Part shown: one piece after another, positions 16,825-24,775 of the stretch | Layout of the letters: each line of letters starts with the position of its first letter | Position numbering within the stretch: the first letter of the stretch is position 1 | Assembly (NCBI RefSeq): GCF_018736065.1 | Contig: NZ_CP076128.1 | Location: 3,635,501-3,699,500, forward strand | DNA: 64,000 bases | Direction of reading: 5' to 3' | Source of the DNA: Flammeovirga kamogawensis | GTDB taxonomy: Bacteria > Bacteroidota > Bacteroidia > Cytophagales > Flammeovirgaceae | Position numbers and translations under genes: made by a program | Notes under the pieces: generated by a model | Database searches by the model: none | Told to the model about the DNA's origin: nothing | Seen by the model: the letters and a program-made list of their open reading frames with translations, nothing else

Positions 16825-16901
16825 TTTCCTAATAGTTGTTACAAAACATACTCATAATTAGGAAATTATGAACCGAATTGGTTTATAGGGAGTTTCCTAA
16901 T
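16825..16901. repeat. Three TTTCCTAAT repeats in alternating orientation
   Basis: TTTCCTAAT at 16825-16833, its reverse complement ATTAGGAAA at 16857-16865, and TTTCCTAAT again at 16893-16901. The middle copy can pair with either neighbour, so two mutually exclusive hairpins are possible, or the 9-mers are operator sites. They lie between the divergent CPBP and dus genes. Function is not shown by the sequence. Confidence 0.55.
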
Positions 16902-16975
16902 ATGTAGCAAAGATACTTTTTTATATAAGAGTATAAACTACATATTTTGCTAAACATTTAAAATGCTTTAATCAA

Positions 16976-17968
16976 GTGGTAAAAATAGGTGATTTAGAGG
17001 TCAAAGATTTTCCTTTATTATTAGCTCCAATGGAAGACGTAAGCGATCCTCCATTTAGAGCTGTTTGTAAAGAAAACGGGGCTGATTTAATGTACACAGA
17101 ATTTATTTCTGCTGAAGGGTTGATACGTGATGCTGCAAAAAGCAGAATGAAATTAGATATATACGATTACGAACGTCCAATTGGTATTCAAATTTTTGGA
17201 GAGAAGATAGATTCTATGCGTCATGCTGCAGCAATTGCAGAAGAGGCTAATCCAGAAATTATTGATATTAATTATGGTTGTCCTGTAAAGAAAGTAGCGG
17301 GTAGAGGTGCTGGTGCTGGTATTTTATTAGACATTGATAAAATGCAAAGCATGACCGAAGAAATCGTGAAGCAGGTGGAAAAGCCTGTTACCGTAAAAAC
17401 ACGTTTAGGATGGGATGATAGTACCATTCGTATTGTTGAGGTTGCTAAACGATTGCAAGATGTTGGAGTACAGGCTTTAACAATTCATGGTCGTACTCGT
17501 GAGCAAATGTATAAAGGTGTTGCTGATTGGACTAAAATTGCTGAAGTTAAAAATCACCCGGATATTCATATTCCAATTTTTGGAAATGGCGATATAGATT
17601 CCCCTCAAAAAGCAGTTGAGTATAAAGAAAAATACGAGGTAGATGGTATAATGATTGGTCGTGCTGCCATTGGTTACCCTTGGATTTTTAGAGAAGTAAA
17701 ACATTATATGGAAACAGGTGAAACTCTTGCTCCCCCAACCATGGAAGAGAGAATTAGCACCGTAAAACGCCATTTAAATTTCTCTGTAGAATGGAAAGGT
17801 GATAAAACGGGTATTTTTGAAATGCGTAGACATTATACTACATACTTTAAAGGTATTACTCATTTTAAACCTTTTAGAATGCGTTTGGTCGAAGCAATGG
17901 ATCAAGACGAAGTTTTAAATATTCTAACTGATGTTGAAGAAGCTTTCGAAAAACAAATTATTATTTAA
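16976..17968 (+). CDS. dusB: tRNA-dihydrouridine synthase (DusB-like)
   Basis: 330 residues. FMN-binding TIM barrel with LLAPMEDVSDPPFRAVC, the catalytic Cys102 in INYGCPVKK, KTRLGWDD, IHGRTREQMYKG and FGNGDI motifs; a C-terminal helical RNA-binding domain follows. The enzyme reduces uridine to dihydrouridine in tRNA. GTG start at 16976, with the second codon GTA, matches the family N-terminus. A good terminator follows at 17994. Assignment to the Dus family is firm; the B subtype follows common Bacteroidota annotation. Confidence 0.93.
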   Translation: MVKIGDLEVKDFPLLLAPMEDVSDPPFRAVCKENGADLMYTEFISAEGLIRDAAKSRMKLDIYDYERPIGIQIFGEKIDSMRHAAAIAEEANPEIIDINYGCPVKKVAGRGAGAGILLDIDKMQSMTEEIVKQVEKPVTVKTRLGWDDSTIRIVEVAKRLQDVGVQALTIHGRTREQMYKGVADWTKIAEVKNHPDIHIPIFGNGDIDSPQKAVEYKEKYEVDGIMIGRAAIGYPWIFREVKHYMETGETLAPPTMEERISTVKRHLNFSVEWKGDKTGIFEMRRHYTTYFKGITHFKPFRMRLVEAMDQDEVLNILTDVEEAFEKQIII

Positions 17969-17993
17969 TAATGATTCAGTTTTCTAATATATT

Positions 17994-18030
17994 AAATCCA
18001 ACAGTTTAGTTTTAAGCTGTTGGATTTTTT
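17994..18030 (+). terminator. Intrinsic terminator of dus
   Basis: AAATCCAACAG and CTGTTGGATTT form an 11-bp perfect stem with a 12-base loop, followed by a T-run, 25 bases after the dus stop. Confidence 0.85.
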
Positions 18031-18032
18031 AA

Positions 18033-18091
18033 TGTTGATAACTTTTTATTATTAAATGGAGTATACTAGAAGAATTAAAAAGTTATCAACA
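18033..18091. repeat. 16-bp perfect inverted repeat with DnaA-box-like ends
   Basis: Arms 18033-18048 and 18076-18091 are exact reverse complements (TGTTGATAACTTTTTA), separated by 27 bases. Each outer end contains TTATCAACA (one on each strand), which differs from the consensus DnaA box TTATCCACA by one base. It lies between the dus terminator and the YHS gene. It might be a hairpin, an operator pair or a DnaA-related site; sequence alone does not decide. Confidence 0.5.
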
Positions 18092-18156
18092 ATTTATGTT
18101 GGTTGTAGCTATTTGATTATAAATTTATACCACCTTACACCTAAATTATTAACTTG

Positions 18157-18612
18157 ATGCAACTCAAATCTTATTTTTTCATTCTTATTTTATTTACTTC
18201 AGTAGTAAGTTATTCACAAACATCAAAAGAATTCAACATTGATAAAAACAATGTGGCCGTAGGAGGTTACGATGTTATAAGTTATACCGAAGGAAAAGCA
18301 GAAGAAGGAACCAAAAAGTATATTTCTTCATTTCAAGGTGTTGATTATTATTTTACATCAAAAGAACATGTTGATAAGTTTTTATTAGAACCTGAAAAAT
18401 ATACACCTGCTTATGGTGGGTGGTGTGCTTATGCCATGGCTGATAAAGGAGAAAAAGTGGATGTTAATTACGAAACTTTTGTTATTCAGAATGGAAGGTT
18501 GATGTTATTTTATAATAAGTTCTTTTCTAATACTTTTGAAGATTGGAAAGAAGAAGGCCCTGATAAATTAGAAAAGATAGCAGATAAAAATTGGTCAAAA
18601 ATTATACATTAA
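18157..18612 (+). CDS. Secreted YHS-domain protein
   Basis: 151 residues from ATG 18157; a TTG directly before it is less likely. Signal peptide ends near SYSQ (residue 21). The YHS domain follows: VAVGGYDVISYTEGKAEEGTK, YYFTSKEHVDKFLLEPEKYTPAYGGWCAYAMA. YHS domains are thought to bind metal or a small ligand and occur in metal-handling proteins and enzymes. Proteins of this size and arrangement are common, poorly characterised periplasmic proteins of marine bacteria. Alone between dus and IS copy 2, with its own terminator. Confidence 0.8.
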   Translation: MQLKSYFFILILFTSVVSYSQTSKEFNIDKNNVAVGGYDVISYTEGKAEEGTKKYISSFQGVDYYFTSKEHVDKFLLEPEKYTPAYGGWCAYAMADKGEKVDVNYETFVIQNGRLMLFYNKFFSNTFEDWKEEGPDKLEKIADKNWSKIIH

Positions 18613-18624
18613 ATTACATATAAG

Positions 18625-18662
18625 AGAAGGTTTCAATGCTGAAGAAACTTTCTTTTTTTTTG
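18625..18662 (+). terminator. Intrinsic terminator of the YHS gene
   Basis: AGAAGGTTTC and GAAACTTTCT form a 10-bp stem (one G-T pair) with a 9-base loop, then a T-run. IS copy 2 begins 6 bases after the T-run. Confidence 0.75.
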
Positions 18663-18706
18663 TTTAATGTCTCGTCCTGAATTAGTGTTACACAAAACGT
18701 AACATT

Positions 18707-19135
18707 ATGAATGAAGATCAAGAATATCAGTACACTAAGCGTACGCAAAAAGATTACAGCTACTCTTTTAAATTACAAGTTGTAGATGAAGTGGAACGAG
18801 GGGAAATAGGTATAACAGCAGCAAGACTTAAATATGGAATACAAGGTCATGGTACCATCCGTACTTGGATAAGAAAGTATGGTAATTTAGATTGGGATAA
18901 TAAATCTGATTTAAAAATGGGAAAGACACCAGAACAAAAATTATTGGAGCTAGAACAAAAGGTTCTATTATTAGAGAAGCAAAAAGCTTCTTTAGAAAAA
19001 CAACTCTACGTAACAGATAAAAAAGCAATTTTCTTTGATATGATGATCGATATTGCTGAGGATGAGTTTAATATTCCTATTAGAAAAAAGTCTTTACCCA
19101 AGCAGTTGACCAATTCAAAAAAGAAGAAAAAATAG
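18707..19135 (+). CDS. IS3-family transposase OrfA (copy 2)
   Basis: 142 residues, identical to the copy 1 OrfA except Leu for Met in the EQKLLELEQ stretch. Helix-turn-helix in the first 60 residues, leucine-rich coiled coil after it. Ends with the same slippery heptamer. Confidence 0.93.
   Translation: MNEDQEYQYTKRTQKDYSYSFKLQVVDEVERGEIGITAARLKYGIQGHGTIRTWIRKYGNLDWDNKSDLKMGKTPEQKLLELEQKVLLLEKQKASLEKQLYVTDKKAIFFDMMIDIAEDEFNIPIRKKSLPKQLTNSKKKKK
19117..19123 (+). other. Programmed -1 frameshift heptamer A_AAA_AAG (IS copy 2)
   Basis: Same in-register A AAA AAG heptamer as in copy 1, followed by the same open -1 frame into orfB, giving a 435-residue OrfAB fusion. Confidence 0.8.
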
Positions 19136-19155
19136 GAGTCAAACCGACTTGTGAA

Positions 19156-20013
19156 TTGCTTGGGTTAAATCGACAAATTTATTATCGTTCGAAAAGGAAA
19201 GTAAAAAAGAATAATAGTATTGCATCTAAAGTAGTAGACTTAGTGAAAAGAATTCGTTTGAAGCAAACTAAAATAGGAACAAGGAAATTATATCAATTAC
19301 TTCTTCCTGAATTGCAATTACTAAATGTAGGTAGAGATAAGCTTTTTGATATCATGAGGGCTAATCGACTCGATATCAAGCCTAAAAAACAATATCATGT
19401 CACTACAAATTCTCATCACAGATTTAAAAAGCATAAAAATCTTATTGAGCATTTGGAAATAAATAGACCTGAACAAGTATTAGTTTCTGATATAACTTAC
19501 ATAGGTGAGCGAAGTAACCCAATGTATCTCTCCTTGGTAACAGATGCTTATTCTAAGAAAATAATGGGGTTAAACGTATCAGATAGTTTGAATGCAAATG
19601 GAGCTATTGCAGCATTAAAAGAAGCACTGAAAAATAGAAACTATGTTGATTTACCAATGATACACCATTCAGATAGAGGATTACAATATTGTAGTCACGA
19701 GTATCAACGACATCTTCAGGAAAATAAAGTATTGTGCTCGATGACGGAATCTTACGATCCTTATCAAAATGCGGTAGCAGAAAGAATAAACGGAATTCTT
19801 AAGCAAGAATTTATTTTAGGAATAAAAATTAATGATCTCGATTTAATGAATAAATTTATTAGAGAATCTGTATATATTTACAATAATGAAAGGCCTCATT
19901 GGAGTAATTATATGAAGACACCTGTTGAGATGCATCAGCAAAGTGAAATAAAAATGAGAACTTATAAAAGTAAAAATAGCACCGAGTCTACACCCGATGC
20001 TATCAATATATAA
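19156..20013 (+). CDS. IS3-family transposase OrfB with DDE core (copy 2)
   Basis: Same DDE residues as copy 1 (SDITY, HSDRG, AVAERING). The only amino-acid difference is Pro for Leu near the C-terminus (STESTPDAINI). TTG 19156 is a formal start; expression is probably by frameshift from orfA. Confidence 0.93.
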   Translation: MLGLNRQIYYRSKRKVKKNNSIASKVVDLVKRIRLKQTKIGTRKLYQLLLPELQLLNVGRDKLFDIMRANRLDIKPKKQYHVTTNSHHRFKKHKNLIEHLEINRPEQVLVSDITYIGERSNPMYLSLVTDAYSKKIMGLNVSDSLNANGAIAALKEALKNRNYVDLPMIHHSDRGLQYCSHEYQRHLQENKVLCSMTESYDPYQNAVAERINGILKQEFILGIKINDLDLMNKFIRESVYIYNNERPHWSNYMKTPVEMHQQSEIKMRTYKSKNSTESTPDAINI

Positions 20014-20151
20014 TAGTCTAAACCTGTAACGCTATGGACGGACTAGACATAAATTAATTCCTAAAATAACTCAAAACCATCAATTTATACTATTGATCCA
20101 AATAGATGTAAATAGACTTGTCCTTAACAACATTTCTATTTTCTATTTATT

Positions 20152-21036
20152 ATGAAAAGGATTGTATTATTTATAAGTATTTTAATACAACTGTTTAGTT
20201 GTGAAAAGGAAACAGAAATGGAAAAGATATATAAATCGGTAACTATTAACGGAGATGAAATTTCTTATTTCAGAATAGGTAAAGGAGAACCATTATTATT
20301 ACTACATGGTGCATTGGCAGATAATAGAATGTGGAATACGCATAGTGATATTCTTGCAGAAGATTTTGATGTTATTGTTCCTACTCAGCGTCATTTTGGA
20401 AAAAATGGTCCATCAGATAAACCATTTGGTATAGAAACTCATACATCAGATATTATTACATTATTGGACCAGTTAGAGATAGATTCAGTGCATGTAGTAG
20501 CATGGTCATATGGTGCTGATATTGCTTTGAATTTAGCAACAAAAATCCCTAATAAACTAACTTCTTTATATGTTTATGAACCCGGCTTCCCAGGTTGTTT
20601 AGATGATAATGAGATGAAAGTATTTGGTGCAGATGCAAATGAAATGTTTGGACCTATATTTTATGCAGTACAAGAACATAAATTAGAAGAAGCTGTAGAA
20701 CTATTAATTGATGGCTCTGGTAATTATAAAGGTTATTTTCAAAAACAAACTGAACAACTTAAAAGAGAACAGCTAGAAAATAAAAATTCTTTACCATTAC
20801 AGTTATCTCAGTCAGAACAACCTAATTTGGATAAAGAGGCTTTATCGAAAATAACAACTAGAAGCCGTGTTGCCTACGGAGAATACACAAGAGATTTATT
20901 TATGGTTGTATCTAACGCCGTCTATTCTAATTTACAGAATAGTAGTATTGATAAAGTAGAAAATGCAACTCATATGTACCCTATGGAAAAGCCACATGAG
21001 TTTTCAGACAAAGTAAAATCTTTTATTCAAAAATAA
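20152..21036 (+). CDS. Alpha/beta hydrolase lipoprotein
   Basis: 294 residues. Lipoprotein signal ending IQLFSC (Cys17). Alpha/beta-hydrolase fold: oxyanion motif LLLLHGALADNRMW, nucleophile elbow VVAWSYGAD with Ser119, and the catalytic His274 in NATHMYPMEKP. The elbow is A-W-S-Y-G rather than G-x-S-x-G. The acid is probably an Asp or Glu in the YGEYTRDLF region. Substrate unknown; the family includes esterases, lactonases and haloperoxidase-like enzymes. The gene lies just downstream of IS copy 2, so the insertion may have changed its promoter. Confidence 0.8.
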   Translation: MKRIVLFISILIQLFSCEKETEMEKIYKSVTINGDEISYFRIGKGEPLLLLHGALADNRMWNTHSDILAEDFDVIVPTQRHFGKNGPSDKPFGIETHTSDIITLLDQLEIDSVHVVAWSYGADIALNLATKIPNKLTSLYVYEPGFPGCLDDNEMKVFGADANEMFGPIFYAVQEHKLEEAVELLIDGSGNYKGYFQKQTEQLKREQLENKNSLPLQLSQSEQPNLDKEALSKITTRSRVAYGEYTRDLFMVVSNAVYSNLQNSSIDKVENATHMYPMEKPHEFSDKVKSFIQK

Positions 21037-21038
21037 TG

Positions 21039-21063
21039 AAGGCATCCCTTTTGAGGATGCCTT
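21039..21063. terminator. Hairpin between convergent hydrolase and leucine dehydrogenase genes
   Basis: AAGGCATCC and GGATGCCTT form a 9-bp stem with a 7-base loop directly after the hydrolase stop. Neither strand has a long T-run, so this is a weaker terminator call. Confidence 0.5.
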
Positions 21064-21095
21064 GCTAGTTTATATGATAACCTGTGAATTGGTAA

Positions 21096-22169
21096 TTAAT
21101 ATGTGCTCTTTATAGCCGCAACTTGATCAATTCTTTGCTGAGCAATATCGATCGCTACTTGTTGCGTATTGATGTTTTGGGCAGCAGATTGCTCAAATAC
21201 CTTCAATGTTTGGTCGTAAACAAACTCACATTTGTTCCAAGACCACTCTTTTGATGTTTTAATAACTTCTGCATAAACATTAATTACACCACCAGAATTT
21301 ATTAGAAAATCTGGAGCATAAAGAATACCTTTTTGCATAGCTAAATCACCGTGTATTTTTTCATTGGCTAACTGATTGTTTGCACAACCTGCAATGATAG
21401 AACATTTTAAGCGTTCTAAAGTCTCATTATTTACAGTGGCACCTAAAGCACAAGGAGAGTAAATATCTACATCAAGGTCATAAATTTCGTCTAAAGAAAC
21501 TCCCTTAATACCATATTTATTTACCACGTCTTTAACACGGTCTTCGTAAAAATCTGATACATAAATTTCACAACCCTCTTTTACTAAGTGCTGAATTATA
21601 TACTCTCCTACATGACCAGCGCCTTGGATAGAAACCTTTTTACCTGCTAAGCTATCTGTACCAAATTGCTTTTTAGCAGCCGCTTTCATACCCATATATG
21701 TTGTATAAGCAGTAAATGGAGATGGATCACCTAAACCTCCACGAGTTTCTGGCATTCCACTCACATAAGAAGTCTCTGCTGCAATATGTTCCATATCGTT
21801 GGCATTCATTCCTACATCTTCTGCTGTAATATATTTTCCATTTAAATTTTTCAAGAAACGGCCGTAAGCTCTAAGCATTCCCTCAGACTTATGTTTTCTT
21901 GCGTCACCGATAATTACGGCTTTTCCTCCACCAAGGTTTAAACCTGCAATAGAGTTTTTGAAAGTCATTCCTCTAGATAATCTTAAAGCATCATTGGTTG
22001 CTTGTGCTTCATTTTCATACATCCACATTCTTGTACCACCAAGGGCAGGTCCGAGAACTGTATTATGAATAGCTATAATAGCTTTTAATCCTGTTGATTT
22101 TTCATGGCAATAAACCACTTGCTCATGTCCCATGCCAGAGACCTCTTCGAATATTGAGATATCTTCCAT
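21096..22169 (-). CDS. Leucine dehydrogenase (Glu/Leu/Phe/Val dehydrogenase family)
   Basis: 357 residues, usual length. N-terminal dimerisation/substrate domain with GPALGGTRMW (40-49), Lys71 and the catalytic Lys83 in LNLGGGKAVI, then a Rossmann domain with GAGHVG. Converts branched-chain amino acids to 2-oxo acids and ammonia with NAD. In this phylum the gene feeds branched-chain fatty-acid and amino-acid metabolism. Starts at ATG 22169; long 396-base upstream region shared with the ABC exporter. Confidence 0.9.
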   Translation of the reverse strand: MEDISIFEEVSGMGHEQVVYCHEKSTGLKAIIAIHNTVLGPALGGTRMWMYENEAQATNDALRLSRGMTFKNSIAGLNLGGGKAVIIGDARKHKSEGMLRAYGRFLKNLNGKYITAEDVGMNANDMEHIAAETSYVSGMPETRGGLGDPSPFTAYTTYMGMKAAAKKQFGTDSLAGKKVSIQGAGHVGEYIIQHLVKEGCEIYVSDFYEDRVKDVVNKYGIKGVSLDEIYDLDVDIYSPCALGATVNNETLERLKCSIIAGCANNQLANEKIHGDLAMQKGILYAPDFLINSGGVINVYAEVIKTSKEWSWNKCEFVYDQTLKVFEQSAAQNINTQQVAIDIAQQRIDQVAAIKSTY

Positions 22170-22565
22170 TTATTTACGGTTAATTGATTAATCTTAGATC
22201 ACTAGATTTTTGTGGAAGGCAATTTACATTTTCAAATAAGTAAAACAATATTGATAAGAGCGAATCAAATTGTGATAAATTGCAAAATATTATACTTATT
22301 TGTTGAGAATTTGTAATTTTTGTAATCGATTCTATTAAACTTCTATAAGAATATCAAAATATTCTATTGATTTTTTAAAAAATCTTTTTTTGTGTAAAAA
22401 ATGCATTTAATTACGATTTCTAAGTTTTTGATAACATTGTAAGTATATAATTGTTACAATGATTTATACGATTTATTGATGCGAAGTCTAAAAAATTCAA
22501 ACAATAACTGCATTTTTGTAGATCAATTCAATATATGATACTCCGTACATATAACTCATTATTCA
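22170..22565. other. 396-base divergent intergenic region with two palindromic structures
   Basis: Very AT-rich space between leucine dehydrogenase and the ABC exporter. Two structures stand out: the palindrome GATTTTTTAAAAAATC at 22369-22384 followed by T7, and the inverted repeat CATTGTAA/TTACAATG at 22435-22442 and 22454-22461, a possible operator. I find no convincing TAnnTTTG promoter core, no small ORF with coding character and no RNA gene. Confidence 0.5.
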
Positions 22566-24335
22566 GTGAACAAAGAAAATAATAACGGGCAAATATTCGA
22601 TAGTCAAGTCTTATCAAGAATGACATCATTTTTAAAGCCCCACTTCAAATATTTTTTACTACTTGTCTTCTTGACAATTGGTCTTGGTGTTTTAGCACCT
22701 GCTAGACCTTGGCTTATTCAGTATACAATAGATAATTTTATTGTGTCAGACGATATGCCTGGTTTAAATAAAATGGTAATTATACTAATTGTTGTACAGT
22801 TAGTTCAGGCATTAGTACAGTTTTGCCATACTTATTTATCAGGATGGTTAGGACAGCATATAGTAAAAGATATGCGTGTTCAATTATATGAACATATCTT
22901 AAAGCTTAAACTTAAGTTTTATGATAACACACCAATTGGAAGGTTAGTTACACGTGCGGTTTCTGATATAGAAACCTTATCCGAAGTATTTACAAATGGA
23001 ATTGCAGCAATGCTTGGTGATATCCTTCAATTGATATTCATCTTTGCTGTTATGTTGTATACAGATTGGAGATTAACATTAATAAGCTTATCCGTACTTC
23101 CATTATTACTCTTTTCTACTTACGTTTTCAAAGAGAAAATTAAAGTAGCTTTTGGTGATGTAAGGAACGCTGTATCTAACCTCAATACATTTGTACAAGA
23201 ACATATCACAGGAATGAATGTGGTGCAATTGTTTAGTGCAGAAAAGAGAGAGCAAAAAGAATTTCAAAAAATCAATAAAGAACATAGAGACGCAAACATT
23301 GATACCGTTTTGTACTATTCTATTTATTATCCGGTAGCAGAGGTTATTGCAGCTTCTGGAACAGGATTATTGGTTTGGTGGGGAGCACATAGTGTTTTAG
23401 AAGGATATGCTACATTAGGTACGCTTATAGCCTTTATTATGTATATCAACTTGTTTTTTAGACCTATCCGAATGATTGCAGATAGATTTAATACATTACA
23501 AATGGGTATTGTATCTTCTGATAGAATCATTAAGCTTTTAGATGATAAAGATTTTATCTCAAATGAAGGCACTTATGCACCAGATACTATAGAAGGTAAT
23601 GTAGAATTTAAACACGTTTGGTTTGCTTATAAAAATGATGATTATGTACTTAAAGACATATCATTTAAAGTAAAACATGGTGAAACAGTGGCTTTAGTAG
23701 GAGCAACAGGGGCAGGGAAATCATCTATTATTAATCTGATTTCTCGCTTTTATGAGATTAATAAAGGGACAATTACAGTAAATAATATAGATGTAAAGGA
23801 ATATGACCTTTATAATCTAAGAAAGCATATAGGTGTAGTTTTACAAGATGTATTCCTTTTCTCTAGTTCAATTAGAGAAAATATTACACTTGGAGATAAA
23901 TCAATTACTGATAAACAGATTTTAGATGCTGCAGAACTAGTGGGAGCGAAATCATTTATAGAAAAACTTCCTGGCGGATTAAATTATGAAGTAATGGAAC
24001 GTGGAGCGACACTTTCAGTTGGTCAACGTCAATTATTATCATTTGTTAGGACAATGGTTTATGACCCCAAAATTATCATACTAGATGAAGCAACTTCATC
24101 AGTTGATTCGGAGACAGAAGCTCTAATTCAAAATGCTATTTCATCTATGATGCAAGGCAGAACTAGTATTGCAATTGCCCATAGATTAGCCACAATACGT
24201 AATGCTAATAATATTATTGTATTGGATAAAGGAGAAATAAAAGAGTCGGGTAGTCATGAAGAATTACTCAAGAAAAAAGCCTTTTATGCAAAGCTCTATG
24301 AGATGCAATACAAAGAAGTTGAGAACGTTAATTGA
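22566..24335 (+). CDS. ABC exporter, fused membrane and ATPase domains
   Basis: 589 residues. Six membrane helices in residues ~25-310, then a nucleotide-binding domain with Walker A GATGAGKS (379-386), Q-loop VVLQDVF, signature LSVGQRQ and Walker B IIILDEATSSVD, followed by the H-loop AIAHRLAT. Type IV (MsbA/BmrA-like) half-transporter working as a dimer, exporting lipids, peptides or drugs; substrate unknown. GTG start at 22566 (MNKENNNG); no better start is near. A promoter for the following tatA overlaps the stop codon. Confidence 0.92.
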   Translation: MNKENNNGQIFDSQVLSRMTSFLKPHFKYFLLLVFLTIGLGVLAPARPWLIQYTIDNFIVSDDMPGLNKMVIILIVVQLVQALVQFCHTYLSGWLGQHIVKDMRVQLYEHILKLKLKFYDNTPIGRLVTRAVSDIETLSEVFTNGIAAMLGDILQLIFIFAVMLYTDWRLTLISLSVLPLLLFSTYVFKEKIKVAFGDVRNAVSNLNTFVQEHITGMNVVQLFSAEKREQKEFQKINKEHRDANIDTVLYYSIYYPVAEVIAASGTGLLVWWGAHSVLEGYATLGTLIAFIMYINLFFRPIRMIADRFNTLQMGIVSSDRIIKLLDDKDFISNEGTYAPDTIEGNVEFKHVWFAYKNDDYVLKDISFKVKHGETVALVGATGAGKSSIINLISRFYEINKGTITVNNIDVKEYDLYNLRKHIGVVLQDVFLFSSSIRENITLGDKSITDKQILDAAELVGAKSFIEKLPGGLNYEVMERGATLSVGQRQLLSFVRTMVYDPKIIILDEATSSVDSETEALIQNAISSMMQGRTSIAIAHRLATIRNANNIIVLDKGEIKESGSHEELLKKKAFYAKLYEMQYKEVENVN

Positions 24336-24362
24336 TATTTGCAAGTTCATGATGTATCTTTG
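24332..24362 (+). promoter_or_regulatory. Bacteroidota-type promoter for tatA
   Basis: TTG at 24332-24334, a 20-base spacer, then TATCTTTG at 24355-24362, matching the Bacteroidota -33 (TTG) and -7 (TAnnTTTG) consensus. It overlaps the stop of the ABC gene and lies 30 bases before the tatA ATG. Confidence 0.55.
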
Positions 24363-24392
24363 CAATACAACAAACAATAAAAAAATACAGCC

Positions 24393-24608
24393 ATGGAATT
24401 GAATTCAATTTTGTTATTCGGCATGCCAGGTGGTTTCGAATGGATAATCATTGGTTTGGTTGTTCTTTTGCTTTTCGGTGCTAAACGTATTCCTGAACTA
24501 GCTCGTGGTTTAGGAAGTGGAATCAGAGAGTTTAAAGACGCTAAAAGTCAGATCTCAGATGAGATTGAAAAAGGCATAAAAGAAGAGGAGAAGAAAGAAG
24601 ATAAGTAA
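24393..24608 (+). CDS. tatA: Sec-independent translocase subunit TatA/E
   Basis: 71 residues. One membrane helix (residues ~13-28), the [20 protein letters not shown] hinge and amphipathic helix typical of TatA/TatE, and a charged tail rich in E and K. TatA forms the transport pore for folded twin-arginine substrates with TatC (and TatB in some species). No tatC is seen in the window. A possible client, the molybdopterin subunit with an SRRNFLK signal, is encoded at 60624. Own promoter and terminator. Confidence 0.93.
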   Translation: MELNSILLFGMPGGFEWIIIGLVVLLLFGAKRIPELARGLGSGIREFKDAKSQISDEIEKGIKEEEKKEDK

Positions 24609-24677
24609 AGTAATCTCCTGTATCTTGATATATTTTTAATGAAATGTATTTTTCGTTAAATATTTCGTAATAAAGCT

Positions 24678-24726
24678 GAGAAGTTTATCTTTGTCATTCA
24701 GATAGGATAAACTTCTCTTTTTTTAT
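24678..24726 (+). terminator. Intrinsic terminator of tatA
   Basis: GAGAAGTTTATC and GATAAACTTCTC form a perfect 12-bp stem with a 16-base loop, followed by a run of T. Confidence 0.88.
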
Positions 24727-24775
24727 AGAGAAAAATCCATTTTTTAATGACCACCTGTCTAATGAAATTACGAAT

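Larger units (their letters stand above)
18668..20049 (+). mobile_element. IS3-family insertion sequence, copy 2 (complete)
   Basis: Same 1382-bp length, same terminal repeats and same orientation as the copy at 1224-2605. Target duplication is TAA (18665-18667 and 20050-20052), different from copy 1, so it is a separate insertion. About twelve single-base differences from copy 1, seven of them in orfA and only one of those changing an amino acid. Inserted 6 bases past the T-run of the YHS gene terminator. Confidence 0.95.

Noticed and set aside
1224-20049. Possibility that IS copies 1 and 2 are one element duplicated by assembly error
   Set aside because: They differ at about twelve bases and have different target duplications (TTA and TAA), so they are two real insertions.
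22369-22391. Terminator in the leucine dehydrogenase/ABC intergenic region
   Set aside because: Both flanking genes start, not end, here, so there is no transcript known that would need it; kept only as a noted palindrome.
24686-24693. TATCTTTG as a promoter for gatA
   Set aside because: The motif lies inside the perfect 12-bp stem of the tatA terminator and has no TTG at the right distance; the terminator explains the sequence.
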